In this document: one piece after another, positions 54,798 to 64,000 of the stretch
How the letters are laid out: every line of letters starts with the position of its first letter
How positions within the stretch are numbered: position 1 is the first letter of the stretch
NCBI GenBank assembly: GCA_018433865.1
Contig: JAHDQJ010000002.1
Location: 124,001 to 188,000 of the forward strand
Source of the DNA: Spirochaetales bacterium
GTDB taxonomy: Bacteria; Spirochaetota; Spirochaetia; Sphaerochaetales; Sphaerochaetaceae
Direction of reading: 5' to 3'
Length of the DNA stretch: 64,000 bases
The notes under the pieces: model-generated
What the model was told of the DNA's origin: nothing
Database searches by the model: none
Seen by the model: the letters and a program-made list of their open reading frames with translations, nothing else
Position numbers and translations under genes: made by a program

Positions 54798-56028
54798 CTT
54801 TTCCGTCGCAGCCGACCGCTCAGGGTCACTTTCGGTGAAGTGGAACCGTGATGCGATCAAGAGTATCTGCAACAATCCCGACGCAATCCCCTATTGGGTC
54901 GCGGACATGGACTTTCCAGCTCCGATCGCGGTTACCGAAGCATTGCGGGAGCAAGCCGCACACGGAGTCCTCGGATACCCATACGGGTCTTCCGTCGTGG
55001 AGACCTTCACCGATTGGGCATTGCGGCGGCATCGATGGAAGGTCGATCCGACCATGGTCGTGACCGCTCCGGGCATGCTCGCAGCAATCTCGATCCTCGT
55101 CGAGCTGTACAGCGAAGAGGGGGACGGAATCCTCTTGCCGATGCCTGCGTACCGCCCGTTCGTGCACATCATCCGGAGCCTGGGGAGGAAGGTCGTGCAG
55201 TGGCCCATGAGCTACGATGCGGAAAGGAACCGTTTCGGCTTGGATGTACAAAGTCTACAGGCGTTGCTCTCAGGGTCCCACATCCCGATCCTCCTCTTCT
55301 GTTCTCCGCACAATCCCTCCGGGAGGGTATTCTCAGATCAGGAATTGACCGAAGTCGCCTCCTTGTCGAGTCGGTTCGGTACGATGGTGATCAGTGATGA
55401 GATACATGCGGACCTTACCTATGAAGAAAATGGACACACGCCGTTCAACGAGATTGCGCGGAAGTTCGACTTGCAAAGCGCGACCTGCATGGCTCCATCG
55501 AAGACGTTCAACATCGCGGGAGAACATTGTTCGGTGGTGGTCTGCTCGGATGCAACCGTCCGCAATCGACTTGCCATGCGCATGAGGGCTCTCCATCTCG
55601 CTCCCGATCTTCTTGCGAGTGTCACCGCATCGGCCGCCTACCGCCACGGCGAAACCTGGCTCGGACAGCTACGCAACCACCTGTGCTCCCAAGCTCATGC
55701 AATCACGTCTCAGCTCGCCCAAAGCGGAACACCCTTGCGTTTCGTCACCCCACAGGCATCGTTCATCGGACTCATCGACTGTACGGCAATCATGGAGAAG
55801 GTCACGTCTGATGCCGAACGCAATGCAGCGCTCTATGATCCTTCGTCAAGCGGCGATGGCGGACTTCTCTCGCGCTTCTTCGGACAGCGGGGGAATATCG
55901 CAGTGAACGACGGATCGTGGTTCGGTGCCGACTATGGACACTTCGTCAGGTTCAACTTCGGGACAAGCGCTCGCGCGGTCCAAGAGGGAATCACCGCGAT
56001 GATCGATGCAGTCAGGAGCCTTCGGTGA
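54784..56028 (+). CDS. MalY/PatB-type PLP-dependent cystathionine beta-lyase
   Basis: Aminotransferase-fold lyase of 414 residues, probably cleaving cystathionine or cysteine S-conjugates to homocysteine/thiol, pyruvate and ammonia. Key residues: VADMDFPAP N-terminus, SPHNPSGRVF, SDEIHADL (Asp205) and PLP-Lys240 in MAPSKTFNIAG. AAGGAG precedes the ATG, which lies 14 nt before the previous stop. Last gene of the aroA operon; its 3' end overlaps addA convergently by 17 nt. Confidence 0.92.
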   Translation: MSLPDFSVAADRSGSLSVKWNRDAIKSICNNPDAIPYWVADMDFPAPIAVTEALREQAAHGVLGYPYGSSVVETFTDWALRRHRWKVDPTMVVTAPGMLAAISILVELYSEEGDGILLPMPAYRPFVHIIRSLGRKVVQWPMSYDAERNRFGLDVQSLQALLSGSHIPILLFCSPHNPSGRVFSDQELTEVASLSSRFGTMVISDEIHADLTYEENGHTPFNEIARKFDLQSATCMAPSKTFNIAGEHCSVVVCSDATVRNRLAMRMRALHLAPDLLASVTASAAYRHGETWLGQLRNHLCSQAHAITSQLAQSGTPLRFVTPQASFIGLIDCTAIMEKVTSDAERNAALYDPSSSGDGGLLSRFFGQRGNIAVNDGSWFGADYGHFVRFNFGTSARAVQEGITAMIDAVRSLR

Positions 56029-59000
56029 CCCAATTGACCGGATCGACCTGCCGCAGGTAGCACACCGCGCTGCTCACCGGAAGACCGGGATACAGGCGAA
56101 AGGCGGCTCTGCGGTAGAGAGCAAGCTGTCCCTCATGCTGACGTGCATATGCGTAGGCATCGCTCTTGAAGTCTATGATCCGAATCTGGGAATCATAGCG
56201 CAACAGCAGATCGATCGTGCCGGAAATGACCTGAAGAGGATCATCATCGGAGCGCATCGAGAAAGCGACCTCGCTCTCGATCGTCAGCAAGTCGTCGTTG
56301 ATGAGAAAGCGCAACAGATCCGAGGTGAGGAAATTCTCCACCAACGTCGCGACACAGGAGGCAATGAGTCGGAGACGCGACGCAGGGAGGTCGGCATGCA
56401 CCAGCTCCTGTGGCATCATCGGCAACACATCCTCCGCTGTGACCGTGCAGGCTGCAAGTGATTTTCCCGCACGCACTGTCAGGTCTTGCAATACCAGGTG
56501 GCACCATGTACCGAACACTCCGGACAGATCCCGCTCGAGCACGAACGCATCGCTCGCCAGCACCGGCAACGTCACCATGTCAGTCCGATCCGCCGACTCC
56601 CGTTCCCGGGCGATCTGGGTAACGGAAACCGAGGAGATCTTGGCGACCCTCGCGCCAAGAGGTTGTGCATAGGCCGGCGCCATCCGCTCGATGGTTTGCC
56701 TCAGCATCCCTTGCGATACCGATGCCGTGAGCACCGAGACGGGAGCACCTTCGATCCGGTCGACCGTGAAATCTTCTCCGAGCGCTGACGGATCATCCAA
56801 CACCCCGGTGGTATTGGCAAGAAGCGCAAGGAAATTCCTTTCTGTGGATTTCGGTCCCAGGTTCTGTCCGTTCTGGCATCCGGAAAGGACGAGATGGAAC
56901 TTCGCACGGGTGAGCGCTACGTAGAACAGGCGCTTCATCTCCGCGCTCTCCATCCCCTGCAACATCTCCTTGTCCCGTTCATACAGGATATTTCCCATCG
57001 TGCCGTACGGACGCATGTGCCTGACGACAGGGATCTGCCGATCACCGGATTGGATTTCATGCCATGGAGGAGTCACCATCGGACGGGAGGTCGTTCCCAT
57101 GTTCGCGACGATCACGATCGGAAACTCCAGCCCCTTGGACTTGTGTATCGTCATGATCCGTACCCCGCCCGTACGGTCCCCGAGCGGTTCGAGGTCCGTC
57201 AGGTTCTCATGGGTCCCCAGCCGTGGACGCAGGTAGTCAAGGAAATCTGGAAGCGCTTCGCCGCGCTCATCAAAATCCATCGCGAGTTCCAACAGGTATT
57301 CGAAGTGTTCGAGATAGACCTGGAAGAGCACATCGGCAAGCAGGTAGTGTCGATACCCGCCTTCATGCCAAAGATAGGAGACCAGGGTTGCCACGGAAGC
57401 CGATCGTGCCAAGGCACACAATTGTTGGTACAGGGTGGCACAACGGGTGTACTTCCCCAGGTCCTCGCTCTCTGCGAGGAGGTCGGTCGCAGGGGGAAAC
57501 ACAGTGCCTGTCTCCTCCATCCGATCGAGCAACGGCAGAAGCGAATCATCTGAGATCCTACAGAACGGTGAGCGGAGGATGCCCGCGAAAGCCAGGCGGT
57601 CATCGGGGTGGATGACCAGTTGCAACAGCAGGTACAGATCGTTGGCAGGGGACTCAAGGAACAACGACTGCAAAGCCGAGAGGGTATAGGGGATGCCGGC
57701 GATCCGAAGTGCTTTCTCGAAATGCATCTGATTCCCACTGGTCCGCAATAGTATCGCGATATCCTCATGCCGCGGCCTGCGCAATCCTCCGTTGCGCTCC
57801 GCGATCATGTACTCGTCGGTCCCTGTCATGCGGTGGATCAACCGTGCGATCGCATAGGCCTCGGACTGTACCGAATCGGCCTCCTCTTCCCCCAGTTCCT
57901 CTGAACCTGCATCATCATCCTTAGGTTTATGGAGCAAGGAAAGGCGTACGGTGATTCCCTCTGTCTCCTTCCGGCTCTCAAGGGGGGAAAATCGGGCTTC
58001 GTATTCCTTCGTCGCATCACCCATGACACGCTCGAAGATGGTATTGAAGAGCCGTATCAGAGCCGGCTCGCTCCTGTAGTTGGTCCGCAGGACGATCCGC
58101 CGTCCTCCAGATTCCGAAATCTCACGGTCCAGCTGCTTGAATACACTCACATCGGCTCCGCGGAAGCGATAGATCGATTGCTTCTCATCACCGACAAAGA
58201 AGAGCTTGTCAGGCTTCAGTTCATGCGCGAGCGGAACTGCATCGGTTTCGGCCGAAGGAGATTGGGCAAGCAGGTAGACCAGTTCCTTCTGCAACCGGTT
58301 CGTATCCTGGAACTCATCGATCATGATATAGCGGTATTTCTGTTGGTAATGGCGCCGTACCTGCCGATTGTGCAGCAGGATGTCACGTGCCATCTGTGCG
58401 ACATCGGAAAAGGAGAGAATGCCCCGTTCCCGCTTCATCTCCATATAGCTTTCGTGCAGGCGCCCCAACACCTCATGAACCGGATCGATCATGGTGCGGT
58501 CGAGCAGCGCAGCGCAAGACCCTCGTGCCAATTCCAACGCTCCGGTGGCCTTCTCCACCGCCTCGTTGCAGATCTCGACATGATCCTGCTTGCCACGGCA
58601 TTTCTTCAGCTTCACCCGCTCAAGCAATCCGAGGCAAAAGAGCGGATCCTCTGCCTGTTCAAGCACAGGACGTGCGCCGAGAAGCATCGCAGCCGCCTCT
58701 TGGTTTTCCATCAAGGTCTTTCCGCTTCCCTCGAGGTCTCCGATCAGCTGGCATGAATCGAGGACCGCTGCGAGCTGCTCGCCATACAGTAGTTCGATCT
58801 GTTCGGTCAGCAAGCCGGTCATCACCTGTGGGTCGAACGTCGAAGCGGGGTGGAACCACTTGATACAGAGACCGGCGAACAACGAGGAGACCAATTCCTC
58901 CGGATTGTAAAGGGAGGCGAGGAACATCAAGCCCGCATGGCCATCCATCCGGGTACAGAGGTTCGTGGCACACTCGGTGGCCATCCTTCGGTTCTCCTCC

Positions 59001-59389
59001 TCATCCAATCTGTAATCGGCACCGATGCCATAACGAAGGGGATCTGAGGCGACGATCCGGTTGCAGAAGGCGTCGATCGTCGTGATGGTCGCCTCTCCAA
59101 ACCGGTTCAGCTCCTCACGGATATCCGGATCGTCACGGTATTCGTGCAGCTTCGCGTGGATGCGTTCGAACATCTCGGCAGCTGCCAAGCGGCTGAAGGT
59201 GAGCGTGAGGATCTCATCAGCATGAGCCTTGCCTTCGGCAACCAATCGGAAGAAGCGGTGTGCAAGCACCGTCGTTTTCCCGGAACCGGCTCCCGCGGTC
59301 ACCACACAGTTCACATCGCAGGACACTGCGTCGAGTTGCTCATCGTTCAGGGAAGCGAGACTTTCGGAGAATGCCAGCCGATCCATCAT
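56012..59389 (-). CDS. addA: AddA-type helicase-nuclease subunit A
   Basis: UvrD-like helicase with C-terminal nuclease, 1125 residues, acting in recombinational repair of double-strand breaks with AddB. Walker A AGAGSGKT (32-39), Walker B YIMIDEFQDTN, motif GDEKQSIYRFRGADV, RTNYRSEPALI, IMTIHKSKGLEFPIVIVAN and FYVALTRAKFHLVL are present. The nuclease part has IIDFKSDAY and GQLALYRRA (Asp-x-Lys and Gln-x3-Tyr). ATG 59389 overlaps the addB stop (ATGA). Slightly shorter than B. subtilis AddA (1232). Confidence 0.92.
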   Translation of the reverse strand: MMDRLAFSESLASLNDEQLDAVSCDVNCVVTAGAGSGKTTVLAHRFFRLVAEGKAHADEILTLTFSRLAAAEMFERIHAKLHEYRDDPDIREELNRFGEATITTIDAFCNRIVASDPLRYGIGADYRLDEEENRRMATECATNLCTRMDGHAGLMFLASLYNPEELVSSLFAGLCIKWFHPASTFDPQVMTGLLTEQIELLYGEQLAAVLDSCQLIGDLEGSGKTLMENQEAAAMLLGARPVLEQAEDPLFCLGLLERVKLKKCRGKQDHVEICNEAVEKATGALELARGSCAALLDRTMIDPVHEVLGRLHESYMEMKRERGILSFSDVAQMARDILLHNRQVRRHYQQKYRYIMIDEFQDTNRLQKELVYLLAQSPSAETDAVPLAHELKPDKLFFVGDEKQSIYRFRGADVSVFKQLDREISESGGRRIVLRTNYRSEPALIRLFNTIFERVMGDATKEYEARFSPLESRKETEGITVRLSLLHKPKDDDAGSEELGEEEADSVQSEAYAIARLIHRMTGTDEYMIAERNGGLRRPRHEDIAILLRTSGNQMHFEKALRIAGIPYTLSALQSLFLESPANDLYLLLQLVIHPDDRLAFAGILRSPFCRISDDSLLPLLDRMEETGTVFPPATDLLAESEDLGKYTRCATLYQQLCALARSASVATLVSYLWHEGGYRHYLLADVLFQVYLEHFEYLLELAMDFDERGEALPDFLDYLRPRLGTHENLTDLEPLGDRTGGVRIMTIHKSKGLEFPIVIVANMGTTSRPMVTPPWHEIQSGDRQIPVVRHMRPYGTMGNILYERDKEMLQGMESAEMKRLFYVALTRAKFHLVLSGCQNGQNLGPKSTERNFLALLANTTGVLDDPSALGEDFTVDRIEGAPVSVLTASVSQGMLRQTIERMAPAYAQPLGARVAKISSVSVTQIARERESADRTDMVTLPVLASDAFVLERDLSGVFGTWCHLVLQDLTVRAGKSLAACTVTAEDVLPMMPQELVHADLPASRLRLIASCVATLVENFLTSDLLRFLINDDLLTIESEVAFSMRSDDDPLQVISGTIDLLLRYDSQIRIIDFKSDAYAYARQHEGQLALYRRAAFRLYPGLPVSSAVCYLRQVDPVNWVTEGS

Positions 59390-62097
59390 GACAATGCATA
59401 CCTCTTGCGGCAAATCTGCCGATAATCGCAGAAGGAACATCCTTCCTTGGAGACCCGGGCACCCAAGCGGCCTTCGCGCAGGGCGTCGACCATGATCTTC
59501 GCGTGTGCCTCTACAAGGGCGATGAGCGCGTCACGCCGTTGTTCCTCACCCTTCTCCCATATCCTGTGGTAGGCCCCTTTTCCGATATCATAGAAGGCGC
59601 CGATGCCGACTTGCCTGCCTTCGACGTCCCGCAGCAGCTTGGCGTAGAAAGGCAACTGATGGGAAGGTATCCGCTCGGATTGCCCATCGTACTGCCGTCT
59701 CGTCGCGACCGAGCTCTTCTTGTAGTCCACCACCGCCAGCTGCCCTTCCGGTTCGGATCGGCTGTGCACGAGAATCCGATCGATCCTCCCGTTCAGGCTG
59801 TATCCGGCATCCTCATAGGATTTCTCCATGGGAGTCTCGAAGCCAGTGCTCAAGAATCCGTCGAAGAGCTCCGATTCCTCATCGATCAGCTTCATCAGTT
59901 GTGCTGCGTAGCGCTGTCCGATGTGGTGCAACACGATGTTCGGGGGAGCGTCCGCTTGCCGGCCATACTCTGCAAAAACCGCTTCGATGATGGAGGAGAG
60001 CAGGACACGATAGGCTTCGGCACGGGTCGCATCATACGGACCTTCTGCCGCCACCGAGCGGAAGAACTGCTCAAGGATGCGATGCAGGCAGATGCCGATG
60101 GCGGCATGATCGGTTCCCCGCATGTCATACGGACCCTTCTCCAGATGCATGAGGGAATTCGCCGCCCACTTCATCGGACAGGAGAAGAACCGGTCCATGC
60201 CGGTTGAGGAGAGGGTGGGAAGCGCACCTCCTGCCGCAAGGCGGCCGATGATGGGAATCGTCCCGTGAGGTGCTGCGATATCGACTCTCGGAGGCTTGAA
60301 TGCTGTAAAAAGTGCATAGGAGAGCTGTCGTTCCTGCCGTTCGTTCGCCACGAAGGTGCCGGGGGCGGCACTCGCCCAGGACTCTTGCTCACGATGTTGC
60401 AGATGTTCGGCCGGAAGATGAACGTGCACCACAGCTTCTCGGTCGACGAACCATGATGGAGTGAGTGCACTGACGTTTCCAAAACCCCGTGTTGCGGCAG
60501 AGTAGTGGACCGTTTCGCCGGTCAGGGCGTAGTGGGACAGGAAGGTTTCACTCTTGTTCTCGGTCAGCACGCCGTCTGACGCATATTCGGGAACCAGCGG
60601 GAGCCTCGCCGATTCGACCCGCGTCGCATCGAGCGTACAGCCGAGGATCATGTGGTGCGCAGGACAAAGTCCGACGGAGACTCCGTACGGATAGACGGGG
60701 ATGCCGCGTGTCCTCGTTTCGGGAACATACTGTTGCTGGCCGAGAATCCTGACGAACCAAGAGTACAGACGCTCGGTTTCTCCCTGGGAAAGTCTCACGA
60801 GCGTCCGTCCGAGCTCTGACAATTGCTGGAGGCAGAAATCAAGTATCCGGGAGTCCCTCCCCTGCACCCCTTCGGCATCCCGCTCATTCCACCCCTCGTC
60901 GGCGAGGAGGAATCTTCTGAGCGCATAGAATGCCTGGGTGACTTTCCCCGGGTCCTTTGCCCGTGTGAGCGCGAGCGTATGTCCCTTCAGCGTTTTGTAC
61001 CAATCGAGCAGGCTCTTGTCCTGTCGTCCTGAGAAGCGTGAGAGTTTCGTGTTCCAATCATCCTGTCCCGGCAGATTGCTCCCATGGACCACCTGCAATT
61101 CGATGCCTCTCCGGATAAGGTTCCGATGGGTTTCCACCGAGCGCCAAGGAATGCGGGGATCGAGCAAGAACGATCGCAGATACTCGAGTGAGAATCGGTG
61201 TACCTGCAGGTCATGAAGTCCCTGCAAGAACCGTCCGGGAGGGAATGAGAGGATCGGTTGGGCCATGACGATCGAAAGCGGTACATCTTCAAGCGCGCCT
61301 TCGTGCTCGAGATAGGGCAGCCAACGGCTCAGGTCCGCGATGGTGATCATGATCTGTTGGGGATGTACACCTGCGTCTAGCAATCGGGCGGCATCGGTGA
61401 GGCATCGACGCAATTCCATCATCTCATTTTCATACACGTGCAGCAGAGGCACGGTCGCTTCCGGCTGTGCAGTGCAGGTTTCGATCCACGAGGGAAAATC
61501 CTTCATGCCTGCAAAGCGATCCCACCTGTCGCATACTTCGGGGAAGAACACCCGATAGCGTGATCGGGGAAGGTCGGTGACCTCTTGTGGTGAGGGAGAA
61601 AGGAAGTGCGGTTCGTAGAACTCGTGTGCTGCGAGGAAACTTCGGTAGCGATTTCCGAGGAATTCGACATCATGTCGATACGCCGCGGGAAGCCGCCCGT
61701 ATGCGGCACCGTCCTCATCCCGCACTCGTGACAACTCTTCCATTCTCACCAGCAACCGTTCGATCGGCGAGACAAGGCTCTCCGCCGATCCCAACCCCTC
61801 CGGATAGCAGAACCATCGCAAGGATCTGGCCTCCTCACCTTGCAGGAGGTTGAGCGCGAAAACTTGTCTTACCAGACGATTGGCCGGCGTCTGCGTCCGC
61901 TTGGGGAGAAAGCTTGACCTGAAGCGGTCCCAAGCCATCGCCCTATCATGCCTGATGATCCCCTGTGTGCTGGTGCGTGCATGATGTTCGATCCAGAAAC
62001 GGAGGGCCGTCTCGGTCGGAAAGACTGAGATGACCGAAGGATCTTCGAGGCTCTGACTGATGATGGTGTGCAACTCTGCGGCCGAATGTACGATCAT
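59386..62097 (-). CDS. addB: AddB-type nuclease subunit B
   Basis: Partner of AddA, 903 residues. There is no intact N-terminal Walker A: the protein starts MIVHSAAELHTIISQS, so the inactive helicase part is reduced compared with B. subtilis AddB. The C-terminal nuclease has VVDYKKSSV and QLPFYAKLL, and the iron-sulfur staple has one Cys in FFSCPMKW and three in GCSFCDYRQIC. The size (903 against about 1160) and missing P-loop make it closer to the AddB of proteobacteria or anaerobes. The -10 box ends 7 nt before the ATG; no ribosome site. Confidence 0.86.
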   Translation of the reverse strand: MIVHSAAELHTIISQSLEDPSVISVFPTETALRFWIEHHARTSTQGIIRHDRAMAWDRFRSSFLPKRTQTPANRLVRQVFALNLLQGEEARSLRWFCYPEGLGSAESLVSPIERLLVRMEELSRVRDEDGAAYGRLPAAYRHDVEFLGNRYRSFLAAHEFYEPHFLSPSPQEVTDLPRSRYRVFFPEVCDRWDRFAGMKDFPSWIETCTAQPEATVPLLHVYENEMMELRRCLTDAARLLDAGVHPQQIMITIADLSRWLPYLEHEGALEDVPLSIVMAQPILSFPPGRFLQGLHDLQVHRFSLEYLRSFLLDPRIPWRSVETHRNLIRRGIELQVVHGSNLPGQDDWNTKLSRFSGRQDKSLLDWYKTLKGHTLALTRAKDPGKVTQAFYALRRFLLADEGWNERDAEGVQGRDSRILDFCLQQLSELGRTLVRLSQGETERLYSWFVRILGQQQYVPETRTRGIPVYPYGVSVGLCPAHHMILGCTLDATRVESARLPLVPEYASDGVLTENKSETFLSHYALTGETVHYSAATRGFGNVSALTPSWFVDREAVVHVHLPAEHLQHREQESWASAAPGTFVANERQERQLSYALFTAFKPPRVDIAAPHGTIPIIGRLAAGGALPTLSSTGMDRFFSCPMKWAANSLMHLEKGPYDMRGTDHAAIGICLHRILEQFFRSVAAEGPYDATRAEAYRVLLSSIIEAVFAEYGRQADAPPNIVLHHIGQRYAAQLMKLIDEESELFDGFLSTGFETPMEKSYEDAGYSLNGRIDRILVHSRSEPEGQLAVVDYKKSSVATRRQYDGQSERIPSHQLPFYAKLLRDVEGRQVGIGAFYDIGKGAYHRIWEKGEEQRRDALIALVEAHAKIMVDALREGRLGARVSKEGCSFCDYRQICRKRYALS

Positions 62098-62104
62098 GTG
62101 ACCC

Positions 62105-62132
62105 AGTATACCATCAACAGTGCTATACTCAA
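62105..62132 (-). promoter_or_regulatory. Leaderless-type promoter of addBA
   Basis: Minus-strand TTGAGT (62132-62127) and TATACT (62110-62105), 16-nt spacer, 7 nt before the ATG at 62097. The -35 box overlaps the -10 box of the divergent protease gene. Confidence 0.55.
62121..62129 (+). promoter_or_regulatory. Extended -10 promoter of the CPBP gene
   Basis: TGCTATACT (TGn-TATACT), 7 nt before the ATG at 62137. No good -35 box; it interlocks with the addBA promoter. Confidence 0.45.
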
Positions 62133-62136
62133 AGGC

Positions 62137-63021
62137 ATGAGCGCACAGGTCCTTCATCATGACACCATGGGGCAAGACATCACACACAGGCTGAGCCTGT
62201 TCCAGTGGATCGTCGGTTTCTTCTTCATCGAACTCATCTGGACGTTCCTCGGTGGAGGAGCGACCTACCTCCTTCTCCGTTCATCCTCGGATCACGGGTG
62301 GAACACTGCCCCGTGGGGCGTCTACCTGATCCAACATGCCAATTTCCTCATCCTCTTCGGTGCGATCGCCCTCTTCGTAGCCATGGCGCTGCGTACCGGG
62401 ATGGTTCGCTATATCACCGATGCGACGCGATTCCGGTGGCCCCTCTTCCGGTTTGGCTTGTTCGTATGGCTTGGCGGCCTTGTGATCGCGACCACAGCCG
62501 GCGTGCTGTGGAATCCACGATCCTTTTCCGTGAATCCTCCCGGATTGCTACGCGACCGGATATTCCTGATGACGCTGGCGATCGTCCTTACGCCGTTGCA
62601 GTGCATCGCCGAGGAACTGCTCTTCAGGACCACACTGTGGCGGATGCTTGCCCGCCGCGTGAAACGGCCATGGATCATGAGCCTGGCATCGGCTATCGTC
62701 TTCACGATCGCACACCTGGCCAACACCGAAGTGCAAGAGAGCCCGGTAACGGTGCTCGTCCTTGCCTATTATGCGCTCTCGGGATTCCTGTTCATGGAGA
62801 TGACATGGCGTCTCGGAGGAACGGAGGCGGCATTCGGAGCGCACATCGCGAACAACATATTCCTCGTGCTCGTCGCCAACTACGTCGGATCATCGCTTCC
62901 CGGCGATCCGTGGTTCCTCCAGGAGGGGCCTGTCCTCTGGGTCGATTTCATCGTGCTACTGCTCTGTTCGGCGCTCATCTTGCGCCGTGGCAAAAGATAT
63001 CAGTATACTGCGTTGCCGTGA
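62137..63021 (+). CDS. CPBP-family intramembrane glutamic endopeptidase
   Basis: Polytopic membrane protein of 294 residues with about seven or eight membrane helices. The family motifs are all there: EELLFR (Glu159, Glu160, Arg164), FTIAHLAN (His of motif 2) and HIANN (motif 4). CPBP proteins act as CAAX-type proteases, bacteriocin-immunity proteins or YdiL-like factors. It is monocistronic, divergent from addBA. ATG 62137 and ATG 62167 are both possible; the first is placed best for the -10 box. Confidence 0.85.
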   Translation: MSAQVLHHDTMGQDITHRLSLFQWIVGFFFIELIWTFLGGGATYLLLRSSSDHGWNTAPWGVYLIQHANFLILFGAIALFVAMALRTGMVRYITDATRFRWPLFRFGLFVWLGGLVIATTAGVLWNPRSFSVNPPGLLRDRIFLMTLAIVLTPLQCIAEELLFRTTLWRMLARRVKRPWIMSLASAIVFTIAHLANTEVQESPVTVLVLAYYALSGFLFMEMTWRLGGTEAAFGAHIANNIFLVLVANYVGSSLPGDPWFLQEGPVLWVDFIVLLLCSALILRRGKRYQYTALP

Positions 63022-63332
63022 CTGTCCGTGAATCGCCCCATGACGATCATGACCAGATCGACGATCACCCAGATGCCCAATCCCCCCAACGTGAGGATCA
63101 TGAGGATCCCGGTCCCGATCTTCCCGACATAGAAGCGATGCAACCCGAGCGGTCCTGCGAAGATGCACAACAGCAGGACAATGAGCCAATCACGATTATC
63201 CACGGGACTCGATCGTACCGGCAACGGATCGAGACGCTGACCGCACAGGGGACAGGTCCTGGCATGCAACGGGATTGCCCTTCCGCATGATTGACAATAC
63301 TTCTCCTGATCGGTCCTTCCGTACCCTTCCAT
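63000..63332 (-). CDS. Zinc-ribbon and TM2-domain membrane protein
   Basis: Small protein of 110 residues. An N-terminal zinc ribbon, CQSCGRAIPLHARTCPLCG (two Cys-x2-Cys knuckles), precedes a TM2 domain with two membrane helices (about 53-72 and 80-100) and its conserved GPLGLHRFYVGKIGTGI and GGLGIWVIVDLVMI. The function of TM2 proteins is not established. ATG 63332 follows GGAGG at 10 nt. The 3' end overlaps the CPBP gene by 22 nt. A TATGAT box at 63360-63355 within CATGG/CCATG arms (63350-63365) may be its promoter. Confidence 0.84.
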   Translation of the reverse strand: MEGYGRTDQEKYCQSCGRAIPLHARTCPLCGQRLDPLPVRSSPVDNRDWLIVLLLCIFAGPLGLHRFYVGKIGTGILMILTLGGLGIWVIVDLVMIVMGRFTDSHGNAVY

Positions 63333-63370
63333 GGTATTGATTCCTCCTACATGGATCATACCATGTAACA

Positions 63371-63399
63371 TTGCTTCTTTCCCATGGTTTCCTTACTAT
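63371..63399 (+). promoter_or_regulatory. Promoter of the NUC1-type nuclease gene
   Basis: TTGCTT at 63371-63376 and TACTAT at 63394-63399, 17-nt spacer; leader about 20 nt with GGGGGAG before the ATG at 63427. Confidence 0.52.
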
Positions 63400-63426
63400 G
63401 GTGCAACACGAAACGAGGGGGAGCGC

Positions 63427-64000
63427 ATGGGAAAGGAAAAGCAAGATGAGAGGAAAGGAAGCAGGAAGCAGACACGACTCAAGAAGAAACTGAAACGCCT
63501 GCTGATCCTGGCGGCACTCTTGCTGATCGCCTACATCATCCTCTGGATAGCGACCCCGTCGGTCGATGAATACTATGGGGACGGGTCGCAAGACGGGGTG
63601 GTCGCAGGTCTCGAGATTCCGATGCTCGGTGAGGACGATGTCCTGGTCATACATACGGGATTCTCCCTCCTCTACGATGAAGCGCACGAGCAACCACGTT
63701 GGGTGGCATACCGGTTGACCCGGGATGAGGTCTATGGCGTACATGAGAGAAAGGACAACTTCCGCCCCGATCCGTCGATATCCACCGGTTCGGCGGACCT
63801 TGAGGACTATCGGGGATCGGGGTACGATCGGGGACATCTGATCCCCGCGGCAGATCTCTCCTGGTCTGAAGAAGCGATGAGCGACTCGTTCTACATGAGC
63901 AACATGAGTCCCCAGGAACCTGAGTTCAACCGGGGAGTCTGGGCGAGTCTCGAGGCGGTGGTACGCAACTATGCGGTTACCGAAGGAGCTGTCCATGTGG
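63427..64000 (+). CDS. Membrane-anchored DNA/RNA non-specific endonuclease (NUC1/NucA type), partial
   Basis: The frame runs from ATG 63427 to the window edge (about 191 residues). A Lys/Arg-rich N-terminus (1-24) and one membrane helix (about 25-42) point to an anchor with the enzyme outside the cytoplasm. The catalytic YDRGHLIPAADL (His137) and metal-binding SNMSPQEPEFNRGVW segment define the beta-beta-alpha metal nuclease family; the C-terminus lies beyond the window. It probably digests extracellular nucleic acid for uptake. Confidence 0.87.
   Translation, partial: MGKEKQDERKGSRKQTRLKKKLKRLLILAALLLIAYIILWIATPSVDEYYGDGSQDGVVAGLEIPMLGEDDVLVIHTGFSLLYDEAHEQPRWVAYRLTRDEVYGVHERKDNFRPDPSISTGSADLEDYRGSGYDRGHLIPAADLSWSEEAMSDSFYMSNMSPQEPEFNRGVWASLEAVVRNYAVTEGAVHV

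Overview
The window reads as a dense bacterial chromosome segment of roughly 55-60% GC, most likely from a spirochaete of the Sphaerochaeta type. The reasons are the FVSC-type lipobox on the peptide-binding lipoprotein, small outer-membrane barrels, a consensus sigma-70 promoter driving an abundant barrel protein, and a gene repertoire of sugar and peptide ABC uptake, AddAB and enolase. The lineage is inferred from gene style; no rRNA or tRNA was seen. Both edges cut through genes: a sugar permease on the left and a membrane-anchored nuclease on the right.

Layout. 1-5777: an Lsr/Rha-like sugar ABC operon on the minus strand (binding protein, double ATPase, two different permeases), divergent from a LacI regulator. 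5998-11635: a 2-oxo acid dehydrogenase operon (E1a, E1b, E2, E3) ending in a SorC regulator. 11620-15546: an accessory patch with a DUF7000-like protein, a DmpA-type peptidase, the decayed tail of a D-aminoacylase-like amidohydrolase, and a PD-(D/E)XK nuclease-DUF2075 helicase. 15695-18639: an RlmD-like methyltransferase and PepF, the latter behind a promoter covered by a 28-bp palindrome. 18763-25913: a six-gene operon (TolC-like, MacA-like, MacB-like ATPase and permease, histidine kinase, NtrC-type regulator) behind a -24/-12 promoter, so the operon probably encodes its own activator.

26143-37970: a pteridine-reductase-like SDR divergent from ftsH, then hslO and rlmKL, a one-ORF BrnT-BrnA toxin-antitoxin fusion, a major outer-membrane barrel, a UPF0158-GNAT fusion, enolase and a secreted barrel-like protein. 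37988-44040: rplM-rpsI-recX and rimO-uvrD/pcrA-(degenerate class III aminotransferase fold). 44486-51592: oppBCDF and oppA, with a large insertion in OppC and an Ala-Pro linker in OppA. 51686-56028: aroA, threonine aldolase, EFR1 ferredoxin and MalY-type lyase with overlapping ends. 56012-62097: addAB. 62137-64000: a CPBP protease, a TM2 protein and a NUC1-type nuclease.

The observations most worth following are the BrnT-BrnA fusion, which looks like loss of one G at the usual stop; the sigma-54 promoter on the efflux/two-component operon; the nuclease-helicase beside a decayed gene; a set of apparently leaderless promoters in which the -10 box lies 6-7 nt before the ATG; and two similar 28-bp palindromes in unrelated upstream regions.
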